A stretch of 9,434 nucleotides of DNA from JADMII01 sp036278595 (GTDB taxonomy: Bacteria > Chloroflexota > Dehalococcoidia > DSTF01 > JACRBR01). The stretch lies in NCBI GenBank assembly GCA_036278595.1, contig DASUKS010000164.1, forward strand, positions 1 to 9,434, read 5' to 3'. Under the pieces are notes generated by a model. The model made no database searches and was not told where the DNA came from. It saw only the letters and a program-made list of their open reading frames with translations. Below are positions 1 to 5,768 of this stretch, piece after piece. A program made the position numbers and the translations under genes. Within the stretch, counting starts at the first letter, position 1; each line of letters begins with the position of its first letter.

Positions 1-43
1 CCCGCAGCGCCTGCCGACGCTCTACCGGCGCCTGACCGAGTGA
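1..43 (+). CDS. 3' end of an unidentified gene, cut by the window edge
   Basis: Frame 2 is open from the left edge to a TGA at 41-43 and encodes the tail PQRLPTLYRRLTE. All thirteen sense codons end in G or C, which is the pattern of a real gene in high-GC DNA. Thirteen residues are too few to assign a family. It reads towards the divergent small-gene pair and is followed by an alternating GCGCGC stretch at 44-60. Confidence 0.35.
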   Translation, partial: PQRLPTLYRRLTE

Positions 44-63
44 CGCGCGCTGCGCGCGCTCTG

Positions 64-89
64 GAGGCTGGAAGCTTGAGGCTGGAAGC
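64..89. repeat. Two copies of GAGGCTGGAAGC
   Basis: GAGGCTGGAAGC occurs exactly at 64-75 and again at 78-89, a 14-nt period. The same core recurs at 8679-8698 and 8719-8729, also outside genes, so this looks like a dispersed intergenic repeat family. No function is apparent. Confidence 0.6.
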
Positions 90-121
90 CGAAGGCTCGA
101 TCGCACAGCCGGAATCAGACA

Positions 122-445
122 TTAACCCGGCCGGAGCTTCCAGACGTGACTATCCTCGCGGAGCCATTTCGGATCGCGTTGGCCGCTGGCACCGATGCTA
201 CCATCGGGGCGGAGGTACTCGTGGACGATGGCGACGGCACGACCGTCCCGATCCACGTACCTTACAATGTGGCTGACGGTTCCCGGAGGCTCCGCAGCGC
301 CAAGGGGAGCCGGATGCTCGGTTTTCGGTCGAACGTGTCCGACAAGCTCTCCACTTGCGATACGCTCCTCGATCCGGAACTGCGCGTAAAGCCGACGTAG
401 TGTGCGGGCATCGACGTGCTCATCACGGCGGGAGGGAGGTGACAT
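122..445 (-). CDS. Small conserved hypothetical protein (107 aa)
   Basis: This encodes 107 residues, from ATG at 445 to TAA at 124-122. I do not recognise a named domain. The C-terminal half (about residues 60-100) reads like a folded domain: a beta-rich stretch VRYVDRDGRAVAIVHEYL, then RPDGSIGASGQRDPK. I recall similar H-x-Y-L-x-PDG-x-G-x-SG-x-x-DPK tails in short hypothetical proteins, but cannot verify this here. The N-terminal part is a charged helix (about residues 11-36). The plus-strand frames over the same bases give less protein-like sequence. Codons are less GC-biased at third positions than in the operons to the right. No Shine-Dalgarno sequence is visible before the ATG, and the first codons overlap the ribosome site of the divergent gene, so the true start is uncertain. 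Confidence 0.6.
   Translation of the reverse strand: MSPPSRRDEHVDARTLRRLYAQFRIEERIASGELVGHVRPKTEHPAPLGAAEPPGTVSHIVRYVDRDGRAVAIVHEYLRPDGSIGASGQRDPKWLREDSHVWKLRPG
434..442 (+). promoter_or_regulatory. Strong Shine-Dalgarno sequence deciding a CTG start
   Basis: GGGAGGTGA is almost fully complementary to the 3' end of 16S rRNA. Its GGAGG core (435-439) lies six bases before CTG at 446. TGA at 440-442 closes the downstream gene's frame immediately upstream, so no longer start is possible, and no ATG or GTG lies in that frame near this site. Confidence 0.6.
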
Positions 446-721
446 CTGACACTCAAAGAGGAGATCCGCAACCTCGCGAATGATTACCTGTCTCGCCGCG
501 TTACGCTACCCGACGTTGCACGCTGGCTCAACGAGCGCCTCTCGACTTACGCGGATATGAGCAATGACGATCCGGCGGCGGAACTGTGGGGGTTCATTCA
601 GGTGCGGGTGTACGAGCACGAGCACGGTGCGCTGCCCGAGGACGATTTGCGAGCACAGCTTCGGGACTACCTATCAACCGAGGGCCTCTTGTCGCCGGCA
701 GCTGGGCGACGCGCGGTATAA
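446..721 (+). CDS. Small hypothetical protein with a probable CTG start (91 aa)
   Basis: The frame runs from just after an in-frame TGA (440-442) to TAA at 719-721. Starting at CTG 446 gives MTLKEEIRNLANDYL and so on, a natural-looking N-terminus, and the strong GGAGG site sits at ideal spacing. The 91-residue product is acidic and all-helical in appearance: helix about 3-16, TLPDVARWLNERL about 20-32, an acidic DDPAAELW segment at 41-48, and a C-terminal helix EDDLRAQLRDYL at 65-76. No membrane segment or known catalytic motif is visible, and I assign no function. It diverges from the 107-aa gene with no space between start codons and converges on the methyltransferase gene. Because it lacks a conventional start codon, automatic gene callers may miss it or begin it at the internal ATG at 557. 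Confidence 0.6.
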   Translation: MTLKEEIRNLANDYLSRRVTLPDVARWLNERLSTYADMSNDDPAAELWGFIQVRVYEHEHGALPEDDLRAQLRDYLSTEGLLSPAAGRRAV

Positions 722-737
722 CAGGCCAGCGCGCCTG
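722..737. terminator. Weak hairpin between convergent genes
   Basis: CAGGC (722-726) pairs with GCCTG (733-737) across a 6-base loop in the 31-nt gap between two convergent genes. The stem is short and lacks a proper T-run on either side, so terminator activity is only possible. Confidence 0.25.
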
Positions 738-752
738 ACTTCTAATCCCGAA

Positions 753-1628
753 TCACACCGTGTGAGCGGCCGTGACGGTGGCGATAATGATGCGCTGCAC
801 GCCCAAGAGGCGAACGTCCTCGCGGCCCGGGAAGTAGGTGCGCAGCCCTTCTTCGGGACCAAAATGGGTGACGTGATCGAAGCCCTCGCTTCGCACGAGT
901 GCTTCAATTTCGGGCGGCTCGAACATGCTGATCATCGGCTCGCCCATGCCCGTCAGGATCGAACGCAGGCCCTGCTCGGTCTCTAATGCCGCCCCGGTGA
1001 GCGCAGACGGCGGCCGGTTGTAGGTCAGGACCACCGATGTGCCGGGCGCCCCGGAGGCGATCGTCGCGAGGGTGGCGCGGATAGCTTCGACCGTCAGGTA
1101 CATCGTGACGCCGATCCACGAATAGACCGCGCGCTTGCGATGATCGAACGCCGCCGCGCTGAGCGCCGCGGCCAGCGTCTGGTGCTCGAAGTCCGCGGGC
1201 ACGAACACGAGCTGCGGCGGAAGGGCGACGCCCAATTCTTCAAGGCGGCGGCGCTTCCACGCTTGCGAAGCCGGGTGGTCGACCTCGAAGATGCGGAGAC
1301 GTTCGCGCAGGTCGCCGCGGCGGTAAGCAAACGAGTCGAGACCGGCGCCCAGGATCACGTACTGGTCCACACCGTCTTCCACGGCCCGAGCCACGACGTC
1401 CTCCGGCACGCGCGCCCTAACGCAGACCCAGCGCGAGAACGCGAGAAGCGCCTCTCGCGAAAGCTCGCGTTCTAGCGTGTCCACGAGCCGAGTTGCATCA
1501 TCTCCACCGAGCGCGAGCGCCAGCGTGTCGTCGAGCGCAAGCGGCGGCGCCTCACGACGGTGCAATTCGCGCGCGACCGCGGTCAACACGGCGCTCTGGC
1601 TTGGCTTTCTGACCTCGGGCACGACCAT
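753..1628 (-). CDS. SAM-dependent methyltransferase, LCM/PPM1-like family
   Basis: The 291-residue product matches the bacterial leucine-carboxyl-methyltransferase-like class I methyltransferases, a family close in length to this. The SAM-binding motif I is YVILGAGLDSFAYR (GAGLDS at 94-99). The acidic strand end FEVDHP (114-119) would bind the ribose hydroxyls. PADF at 144-147 is motif II, and SWIGVTMYL (170-178) is the conserved strand after motif III. The basic K-x-x-R-L element after VDHP, typical of the family, is present as QAWKRRRLEEL. The substrate cannot be inferred; bacterial members usually methylate small molecules or carboxyl groups. ATG at 1628 is preceded by GGGAGG at 5-base spacing, which fixes the start. 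The gene lies 20 nt downstream of the nitronate monooxygenase-like gene and is probably cotranscribed with it. Confidence 0.88.
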   Translation of the reverse strand: MVVPEVRKPSQSAVLTAVARELHRREAPPLALDDTLALALGGDDATRLVDTLERELSREALLAFSRWVCVRARVPEDVVARAVEDGVDQYVILGAGLDSFAYRRGDLRERLRIFEVDHPASQAWKRRRLEELGVALPPQLVFVPADFEHQTLAAALSAAAFDHRKRAVYSWIGVTMYLTVEAIRATLATIASGAPGTSVVLTYNRPPSALTGAALETEQGLRSILTGMGEPMISMFEPPEIEALVRSEGFDHVTHFGPEEGLRTYFPGREDVRLLGVQRIIIATVTAAHTV

Positions 1629-1648
1629 GGACGCCTCCCTGTGAAACG

Positions 1649-2620
1649 CTACACCTGCGATAAGTGCGCGAGCACATCCTTCGCTTCCCGCATGATGTCG
1701 GCGATGATCGCGGCCGCCGGCTTCACTTCACGGACGAGGCCGGAGATCTGGCCGGCGTAGGCGCTGTGCGCGCGCTCGGGCGCCTCGTTCGGGGTGGATG
1801 ATTCGGCGCGGATCGTCTCGCGCTGGGCGACGAGCTCCTGCTCCCGGCCGTGCCACTCCTGTGCGAACGCCGTTGCAATCGTGCGGCCGTGGATGCCGGC
1901 CGGCCAGCGGAGGCCATCGAGGATGTCGAAGACATCGGTGTAGATGGTGTCGTCGGCGGAGGCTTCGACGATCTGCCGCTGGTGGTTGCGGTCGGGCGGC
2001 TCCGCTTCGGCCGCGGCGACGAAGCGCGTGCCCATCACGACGCCCTGCGCGCCGAGCGCGAGCGCGGCGACGAGGCCGCGGCCATCGGCGATGCCGCCGG
2101 CGGCGAGCACGGGGATGCCGCGCGCGGCATCGACCGCCTGGGGGACGAGCGCCATCGTAGCGACGCTGCCGGTGTGGCCGCCAGCCTCGCCGCCCTGCGC
2201 GATGATCGCATCGACGCCGGCTTCGGCCGCCGCGCGGGCGCCCGCGACCGTCTGCACCTGGTGCAGCACGAGCAAGCCGGCGTCCTTCGCCTTCCGGGCG
2301 TGGTCGCCCGGCTCGCCGAAGGTGAGCGTGACGGACGGCACGCGCTCTTCGATGCACACGTCGAGGAAGGCGGGGACGGCATCGAGCAGGTGGATCCAGA
2401 GGTTCACGCTGAAGGGCTTCGAGGTGAGCGCGCGGGTCGCGCGGATGTCCTCGCGGAGGCCTTCGGCGCCGCGGCGGCTGATACCACCGAGCCCGCCGAG
2501 CCCGCCCGCTTCGGCCACTGCGGCGGCAAGCGCGGGGCCGGCGGTGCCGCCCGCCATACCGGCGTTGCCGATGGGGTGCGTGATGCCAAGCAGGTCGCAG
2601 ACGGGTGTGTGGATGGGCAT
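1649..2620 (-). CDS. Nitronate monooxygenase-family flavoprotein (2-nitropropane dioxygenase-like)
   Basis: The 323-residue product is a full-length FMN-dependent TIM-barrel enzyme of the NPD/NMO family. Members oxidise nitronates, such as propionate-3-nitronate, with oxygen; related FabK-type proteins reduce enoyl-ACP. Visible hallmarks are AQGGEAGGHTG (141-151), with His149 at the position of the family's catalytic base, and the phosphate-binding strands VLAAGGIADGRG (172-182 region) and GAQGVVMGTRF (190-200). The YAGQISGLVREVKPA segment near the C-terminus (288-302) is also family-like. The N-terminal glycine-rich AGMAGGTAGPALAAAVAEAGGLGGLGG (about 20-46) is the usual flavin-proximal region. 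The frame stays open upstream to about 2956, but ATG at 2620 is preceded by AGGAG at 7-base spacing and matches the family's N-terminus. The physiological substrate is unknown. Confidence 0.9.
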   Translation of the reverse strand: MPIHTPVCDLLGITHPIGNAGMAGGTAGPALAAAVAEAGGLGGLGGISRRGAEGLREDIRATRALTSKPFSVNLWIHLLDAVPAFLDVCIEERVPSVTLTFGEPGDHARKAKDAGLLVLHQVQTVAGARAAAEAGVDAIIAQGGEAGGHTGSVATMALVPQAVDAARGIPVLAAGGIADGRGLVAALALGAQGVVMGTRFVAAAEAEPPDRNHQRQIVEASADDTIYTDVFDILDGLRWPAGIHGRTIATAFAQEWHGREQELVAQRETIRAESSTPNEAPERAHSAYAGQISGLVREVKPAAAIIADIMREAKDVLAHLSQV

Positions 2621-2711
2621 GCTGTCGCTCCTGTCGATGTAGACGCCGGTGTCACGGCTTCGGACAGAGTGGCATACGCCGCGAAGATAGAACATGGACG
2701 AGGACGACGGA

Positions 2712-2984
2712 TCAGGGACGGGCAGGCGATGGTGCGCCGAGTTCGGCGCGGACCTGGCGCAGCAGTGAGCGCCGATCGGCCGCCGTCGTCGCGGGCAGGC
2801 GCACCCAGCCGGGGCCGATGCGGACATCGGCGAAGAACCCCGCCGGATCTTCGTGGAAGTGGAGGAAGGCAGCGGAGCGGCGATAGAAGACGCCGCGCTT
2901 GCGTTCGGTGAGGCCGTCGCAGCCGCGGAGCTGCGCGAGCAGCGGCTCGAGGGCATCGAGCACGACGGGCGTGGCGTGACGCAT
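2712..2984 (-). CDS. Conserved hypothetical protein with an FYRRS-x-AFLHFHEDPAG motif (90 aa)
   Basis: The 90-residue product has a well-defined core: GCDGLTERKRGVFYRRSAAF (21-40), then LHFHEDPAGFFADVRI (41-56), then a C-terminal TTAADRRSLLRQVRAEL helix (66-82). I recall similar short proteins of unknown function in Actinobacteria and Chloroflexota, with the F-Y-R-R-S and H-F-H-E-D-P-x-G elements retained, but cannot confirm that here. The clustered His, Glu and Asp residues (His42, His44, Glu45, Asp46) could bind metal or form an active site; this is speculation. ATG at 2984 lies three bases after the pheA stop codon with no obvious ribosome site, so it is probably translated by coupling to pheA. 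There is no signal peptide or membrane segment. Confidence 0.75.
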   Translation of the reverse strand: MRHATPVVLDALEPLLAQLRGCDGLTERKRGVFYRRSAAFLHFHEDPAGFFADVRIGPGWVRLPATTAADRRSLLRQVRAELGAPSPARP

Positions 2985-2987
2985 GCG

Positions 2988-3821
2988 CTACTCGGGCTGC
3001 CAGGCGGGGTAAGAGCCGAAGATCTTGAAGAAGTCGGCCTGCTCGCGCACGGCGGCGAGCGCCTGCTCGATGAGCGGGTCTTCGCGGTGGCCTTCGATAT
3101 CGATGAGGAAGATGTAGACGCCGAGCTCCTCGCGCGACGGGCGCGACTCGATCTTGGTCAGGTTGATCGCGCGGTCTGAGAACTCGTGCAGGACGCTCAC
3201 GAGCGTGCCGGGGCGGTCGTGCGCGACGGCGAAGGCGATGGAGGTCTTGTCGTGCCCGGTCGGCCGGGTCTCCTCCGGGCCGAGCACGACGAAGCGCGTC
3301 CGGTTGATCTGCGCGCCGGCGATGTTGCGCTCAGCGACCTGCGCTCCGTACAGCTCGGCGGCACGCTCGGGCGCGATGGCGGCGCTGCGCGGCGTGCGCA
3401 TCATCTGCTCGACAGCGGCGGCGTTCGAAAGCGCGGCCTCGGTGCGGACGCGCGGGAAGCGCTGCTCGAGGTAGTCGCGGCACTGGCCGAGCGACTGCGG
3501 GTGCGAGTAGATGACGTCGACCTCGCTTACCGAGGCGCCGGGCTGCACCATCAGGCAGTGCTCGATGTCGAGCACGAGCTCGCCCGTGACGAGCAAGCCG
3601 TCATCGCGGATCAGCATGTCGACCGTATCGGTCACGCTGCCCTGCAGGCTGTTCTCGATGGCGACAACGGCCTCGGCGGCGTCTCCGGTCTCGACGGCGC
3701 GGATCACCTGGGGGATCGTGGGATAGGCGACGTGCTCAGCGTCCGGGGCGCAACGGATCGCCGCCACCTCGCTGTTGGTACCGGGCGGGCCGAGGTATGC
3801 GACGCGAAGCGCCGTGGTCAC
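2988..3821 (-). CDS. pheA: Prephenate dehydratase (PDT domain plus ACT domain)
   Basis: This is a monofunctional prephenate dehydratase of 277 residues. It decarboxylates and dehydrates prephenate to phenylpyruvate, the committed step to phenylalanine. The PDT domain spans about residues 5-180, with YLGPPGTNSE (9-18; the usual GTFS is GTNS here), IENSLQGSV (55-63), SHPQSLGQC (106-114) and the catalytic NRTRF motif (173-177). The ACT domain follows at about 192-270, with GTLVSVLHEF (205-214), INLTKIESRP (219-228) and GVYIFLIDIEGH (234-245). The ESRP motif is the phenylalanine-binding, feedback-inhibition element of the family. No chorismate mutase domain is fused. The start is GTG at 3821, sharing one base with the TAG of the upstream RCK gene (TAGTG). 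No Shine-Dalgarno sequence is seen, so translation is probably coupled. Confidence 0.95.
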   Translation of the reverse strand: MTTALRVAYLGPPGTNSEVAAIRCAPDAEHVAYPTIPQVIRAVETGDAAEAVVAIENSLQGSVTDTVDMLIRDDGLLVTGELVLDIEHCLMVQPGASVSEVDVIYSHPQSLGQCRDYLEQRFPRVRTEAALSNAAAVEQMMRTPRSAAIAPERAAELYGAQVAERNIAGAQINRTRFVVLGPEETRPTGHDKTSIAFAVAHDRPGTLVSVLHEFSDRAINLTKIESRPSREELGVYIFLIDIEGHREDPLIEQALAAVREQADFFKIFGSYPAWQPE

Positions 3822-4498
3822 TAGAACGCGCGCGCGGGCGGCGGCGCCATGAGCGCCTCGCGTAGCGCCTCCTCGCTTTCGTGCATGGTCACGGCGACGA
3901 CTTCGTCACCCGCACGAATGATCGTGTCACCGGAGGCCATCTTCGGCCGGCCGCCGTCATCGATCACGATGGCGACCATCGACTGGTACGGCAGGAGGAT
4001 CTCGCGGATCGGGCGGCCAACGATGCGTGAGTCATCAGGGATGCGCACCTCGACGATCTCGAGCCCGCTCCCGAGCCGCATGAGCGGGATGAGTTGGTGC
4101 GTCGGCAGCTCCTGCTCGATGTGCGCCATGATCGCGGACGTGGCGCTGACGGTGATGTCGACATCGAGCCGGCGGAAGATCTCTTCGTTCTTGGGGTCGT
4201 TGATGCGCGCGACGGTGCGGGAGACGTTGAAGCGCTGCTTCGCGACCTGGCAGGCGATGAGGTTGTCTTCGTCGTCGCCCGTGACGGCGAGCAGCATGTC
4301 GGCGCGCGAGGTGCCGGCCTTCTCGAGCACCGTGGCCTCGCAGCCGTCGCCCTCCATCGCGATGTCGCCGAGCTCGTCCTGGATCTCCTGGACCTTCTGC
4401 GGGTCCTGTTCGATGACGAGGACCTCGTGGTTGGACTCGGCGAGCTCCTTGGCGAGGTAGAAGCCGACCTTGCCGCCTCCGATAACGATGATGTACAT
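3821..4498 (-). CDS. trkA: Two-domain RCK potassium-regulatory protein (TrkA-type)
   Basis: The 225-residue product is a peripheral K+ transport regulatory subunit. The RCK_N Rossmann domain (about 1-135) has GGGKVG (7-12) for the dinucleotide, the acidic residue ending strand 2 (Glu30 in LVIEQD), GDG (50-52) and TGDDEDNL (73-80). Glu30 fits NAD(H) or a nucleotide rather than NADPH. An RCK_C (TrkA_C) domain follows at about 145-215, with LEIVEVRIPDDSRIVGRPI and the typical GDTIIRAGDEVVAV turn (190-203). ATG at 4498 lies three bases after the stop of the second RCK gene, so the two are surely in one transcript. Such proteins gate TrkH/KtrB-type channels by binding ATP, ADP or NAD. No channel subunit lies within the window. 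Confidence 0.93.
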   Translation of the reverse strand: MYIIVIGGGKVGFYLAKELAESNHEVLVIEQDPQKVQEIQDELGDIAMEGDGCEATVLEKAGTSRADMLLAVTGDDEDNLIACQVAKQRFNVSRTVARINDPKNEEIFRRLDVDITVSATSAIMAHIEQELPTHQLIPLMRLGSGLEIVEVRIPDDSRIVGRPIREILLPYQSMVAIVIDDGGRPKMASGDTIIRAGDEVVAVTMHESEEALREALMAPPPARAF

Positions 4499-4501
4499 GG
4501 T

Positions 4502-4957
4502 CTACAGACCGTCCTGCTTCATGAACTCGCGCGCCATCTCGCTCGCGTCCTCGTCCGTGGGCGCTTCGATGACGCGCTTGAGGCGCTTCGCCTGCACGCG
4601 CGTCGGGTTGATCGTGCGGAGGCCCATGTTGCGGTACATCTCCTCGCGTAGCGGGTCGAAGACGCGGCTGGCGACGATCTTCACGCCGTAGATGTGCTTG
4701 GCGACCTGCGCCGCCATCACGTTGCGGTTGTCGCCGCGCGTCGCGCTGACGAACGCGTCCGCCGTCTCGAGGTGGATCTTCTTCAACAGGTCGGGGTCGA
4801 TGCCGTTCCCGATGACCTTCTGTCCGGTGAAGTCATCCGGGAGGAATCGGAACGCCGTCGGGTCCGTGTCGAGCACGGTCACGTCGTTCCCCTCGCGGCT
4901 GAATTCGGTGGCCAGCGCGGCGCCGACCCGGCCGCAACCCATGATCACGATTCGCAT
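4502..4957 (-). CDS. Single-domain RCK_N protein (TrkA N-domain only)
   Basis: The 151-residue product contains only the NAD-binding RCK_N domain. Visible elements are GCGRVG (7-12), LDTD with Asp30 at the end of strand 2, GNG (50-52) and TRGDNRNVMAAQVAK (73-87). The alignable core ends near residue 130 and is followed by a short helical tail, EAPTDEDASEMAREFMKQDGL. There is no RCK_C domain. The motif spacing is identical to that of the adjacent two-domain protein, which suggests an old duplication and possibly a hetero-oligomeric RCK ring. ATG at 4957 is preceded by AAGGTG about 9 bases upstream. It sits 23 nt after the uspA-like gene and 3 nt before the next RCK gene, so it is mid-operon. 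Confidence 0.9.
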   Translation of the reverse strand: MRIVIMGCGRVGAALATEFSREGNDVTVLDTDPTAFRFLPDDFTGQKVIGNGIDPDLLKKIHLETADAFVSATRGDNRNVMAAQVAKHIYGVKIVASRVFDPLREEMYRNMGLRTINPTRVQAKRLKRVIEAPTDEDASEMAREFMKQDGL

Positions 4958-4980
4958 TCGTTCTGCACCTTGCTGCCGGT

Positions 4981-5430
4981 TTACTCGCGCACCGGGTGAC
5001 GCCAGAGCCAGACGCTGCAGGGCGCGGCGCGGAGGACATACTGCGTGAGGCGGCCCATCTGGTATTCACCGAGCGGCGCCTTATGCTCGGCGCCGAGGAG
5101 GATGAGGTCGATGTTGCGCTCCATCGCCTCATCGACGATGGCGTGGCCAGCCTCGCGCGCCTGCAGGAGCTCGCCTTCGATGCGGAAGTCGTGCTCGCCT
5201 GCGACGTGCTCCGCGCGGGTGAGGACCTCTTCGCCGCTGGCAGCCTCTTCGGTCAGGTCGGCATCGAGCGGGAGGGAGCGCTTCACTTCGATGACGTGCA
5301 CGGCGTAGACCTTGCCCTTGTTGCGCCTGGCGATGTTGCAGGCGAGAGCAACGGCGTCCATGCTTGCGGGCGAGCCATCGACCGGAACGAGAATCGAGCG
5401 GACGCCTGATAACGGATCTGCTGCGCCCAA
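4981..5430 (-). CDS. Universal stress protein (UspA family) with an altered nucleotide loop
   Basis: The 149-residue product is a single Usp domain. The N-terminal strand SILVPVDGSPASMDAVALAC (12-31) and the C-terminal NIDLILLGAEHK...YVLRAAPCSVWLWR are diagnostic. The usual ATP motif, G-x2-G-x9-G-(S/T), is not intact: the loop reads GAEHKAPLGEYQMGRLTQYV (113-132), with a GEYQMGR turn. It may bind nucleotide differently or not at all. A TAG lies four codons before the proposed TTG start (5430), and no ATG or GTG precedes the core, so TTG is the best start. AGGGAG lies about 12 bases upstream. It is the first gene after the promoter at 5491-5519 and leads the RCK pair, which fits a role in sensing for K+ transport. 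Confidence 0.88.
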   Translation of the reverse strand: MGAADPLSGVRSILVPVDGSPASMDAVALACNIARRNKGKVYAVHVIEVKRSLPLDADLTEEAASGEEVLTRAEHVAGEHDFRIEGELLQAREAGHAIVDEAMERNIDLILLGAEHKAPLGEYQMGRLTQYVLRAAPCSVWLWRHPVRE

Positions 5431-5490
5431 GTTGTTGCGCTACTCCCTGCCGGCGACTGTCCGGCGGCATGCTCTGATGAGCGTCTGGGC

Positions 5491-5519
5491 ATTATAGGAA
5501 CGGCCCGATCTACTAGCAA
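5491..5519 (-). promoter_or_regulatory. Sigma70-type promoter for the uspA-RCK-pheA operon
   Basis: Read on the minus strand, TTGCTA (5514-5519, 4 of 6 consensus) is followed by a 17-base spacer and a perfect TATAAT (5491-5496). The expected transcript start is about 5484, leaving a leader of roughly 55 nt before the TTG start at 5430. This AT-rich patch stands out in the surrounding high-GC sequence. Confidence 0.65.
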
Positions 5520-5596
5520 TCTCCTTCACAAGCTGCGTATGGCGGGCGGCGTGCCTGCCCGATGGGACGGGTGCGGGATGGCAGCACGTTGGCGCG

Positions 5597-5612
5597 TTGG
5601 AGGTTGGAGGTT
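5597..5612. repeat. Tandem TTGGAGG
   Basis: TTGGAGG is repeated directly at 5597-5603 and 5604-5610, followed by TT. It resembles the purine-rich GGAAGC-type repeats at the window's two ends in style but not in exact sequence. Confidence 0.4.
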
Positions 5613-5633
5613 AGCTGTATAAGGCATCGTACG

Positions 5634-5768
5634 CCCGACGCCGGCGCGACGCAGGGCCCGCCCCTACCGCGTGCCCCCGCGCGGTGTCCGCGGGGATTGC
5701 CCGGGCGAGCGCGGATGAGCGCCCGTAACGTTGGTGGGGTTGCGGCGAGACCGGCGCGAGGCGTCGGG
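5634..5768. other. Non-coding segment bounded by a 9-bp inverted repeat, downstream of cysS
   Basis: CCCGACGCC (5634-5642) and GGCGTCGGG (5760-5768) form a perfect 9-bp inverted repeat. It begins directly after the cysS stop codon and spans 135 bp. Just inside, CCGGCGCGA occurs as a direct repeat at 5641-5649 and 5751-5759. No reading frame here looks coding. With this GC content a 9-bp match could be chance. Confidence 0.35.
5675..5695. terminator. GC-rich hairpin downstream of cysS, possible terminator
   Basis: CCCCGCG (5675-5681) pairs perfectly with CGCGGGG (5689-5695) across a 7-base loop. It lies about 75 nt past the cysS stop in the gap before the next promoter, a sensible place for termination. 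There is no U-tract on the minus-strand transcript, so it is not a classical intrinsic terminator. Confidence 0.3.

Noticed and set aside
1850..2911. 353-codon plus-strand open frame
   Set aside because: Antisense to the nitronate monooxygenase-family gene and the 90-aa gene. Low-complexity composition, no motifs and no convincing ribosome site.
2621..2956. N-terminal extension of the nitronate monooxygenase frame
   Set aside because: The frame stays open but overlaps the 90-aa gene, reads as low-complexity sequence, and the AGGAG site plus the family-like N-terminus place the start at 2620.
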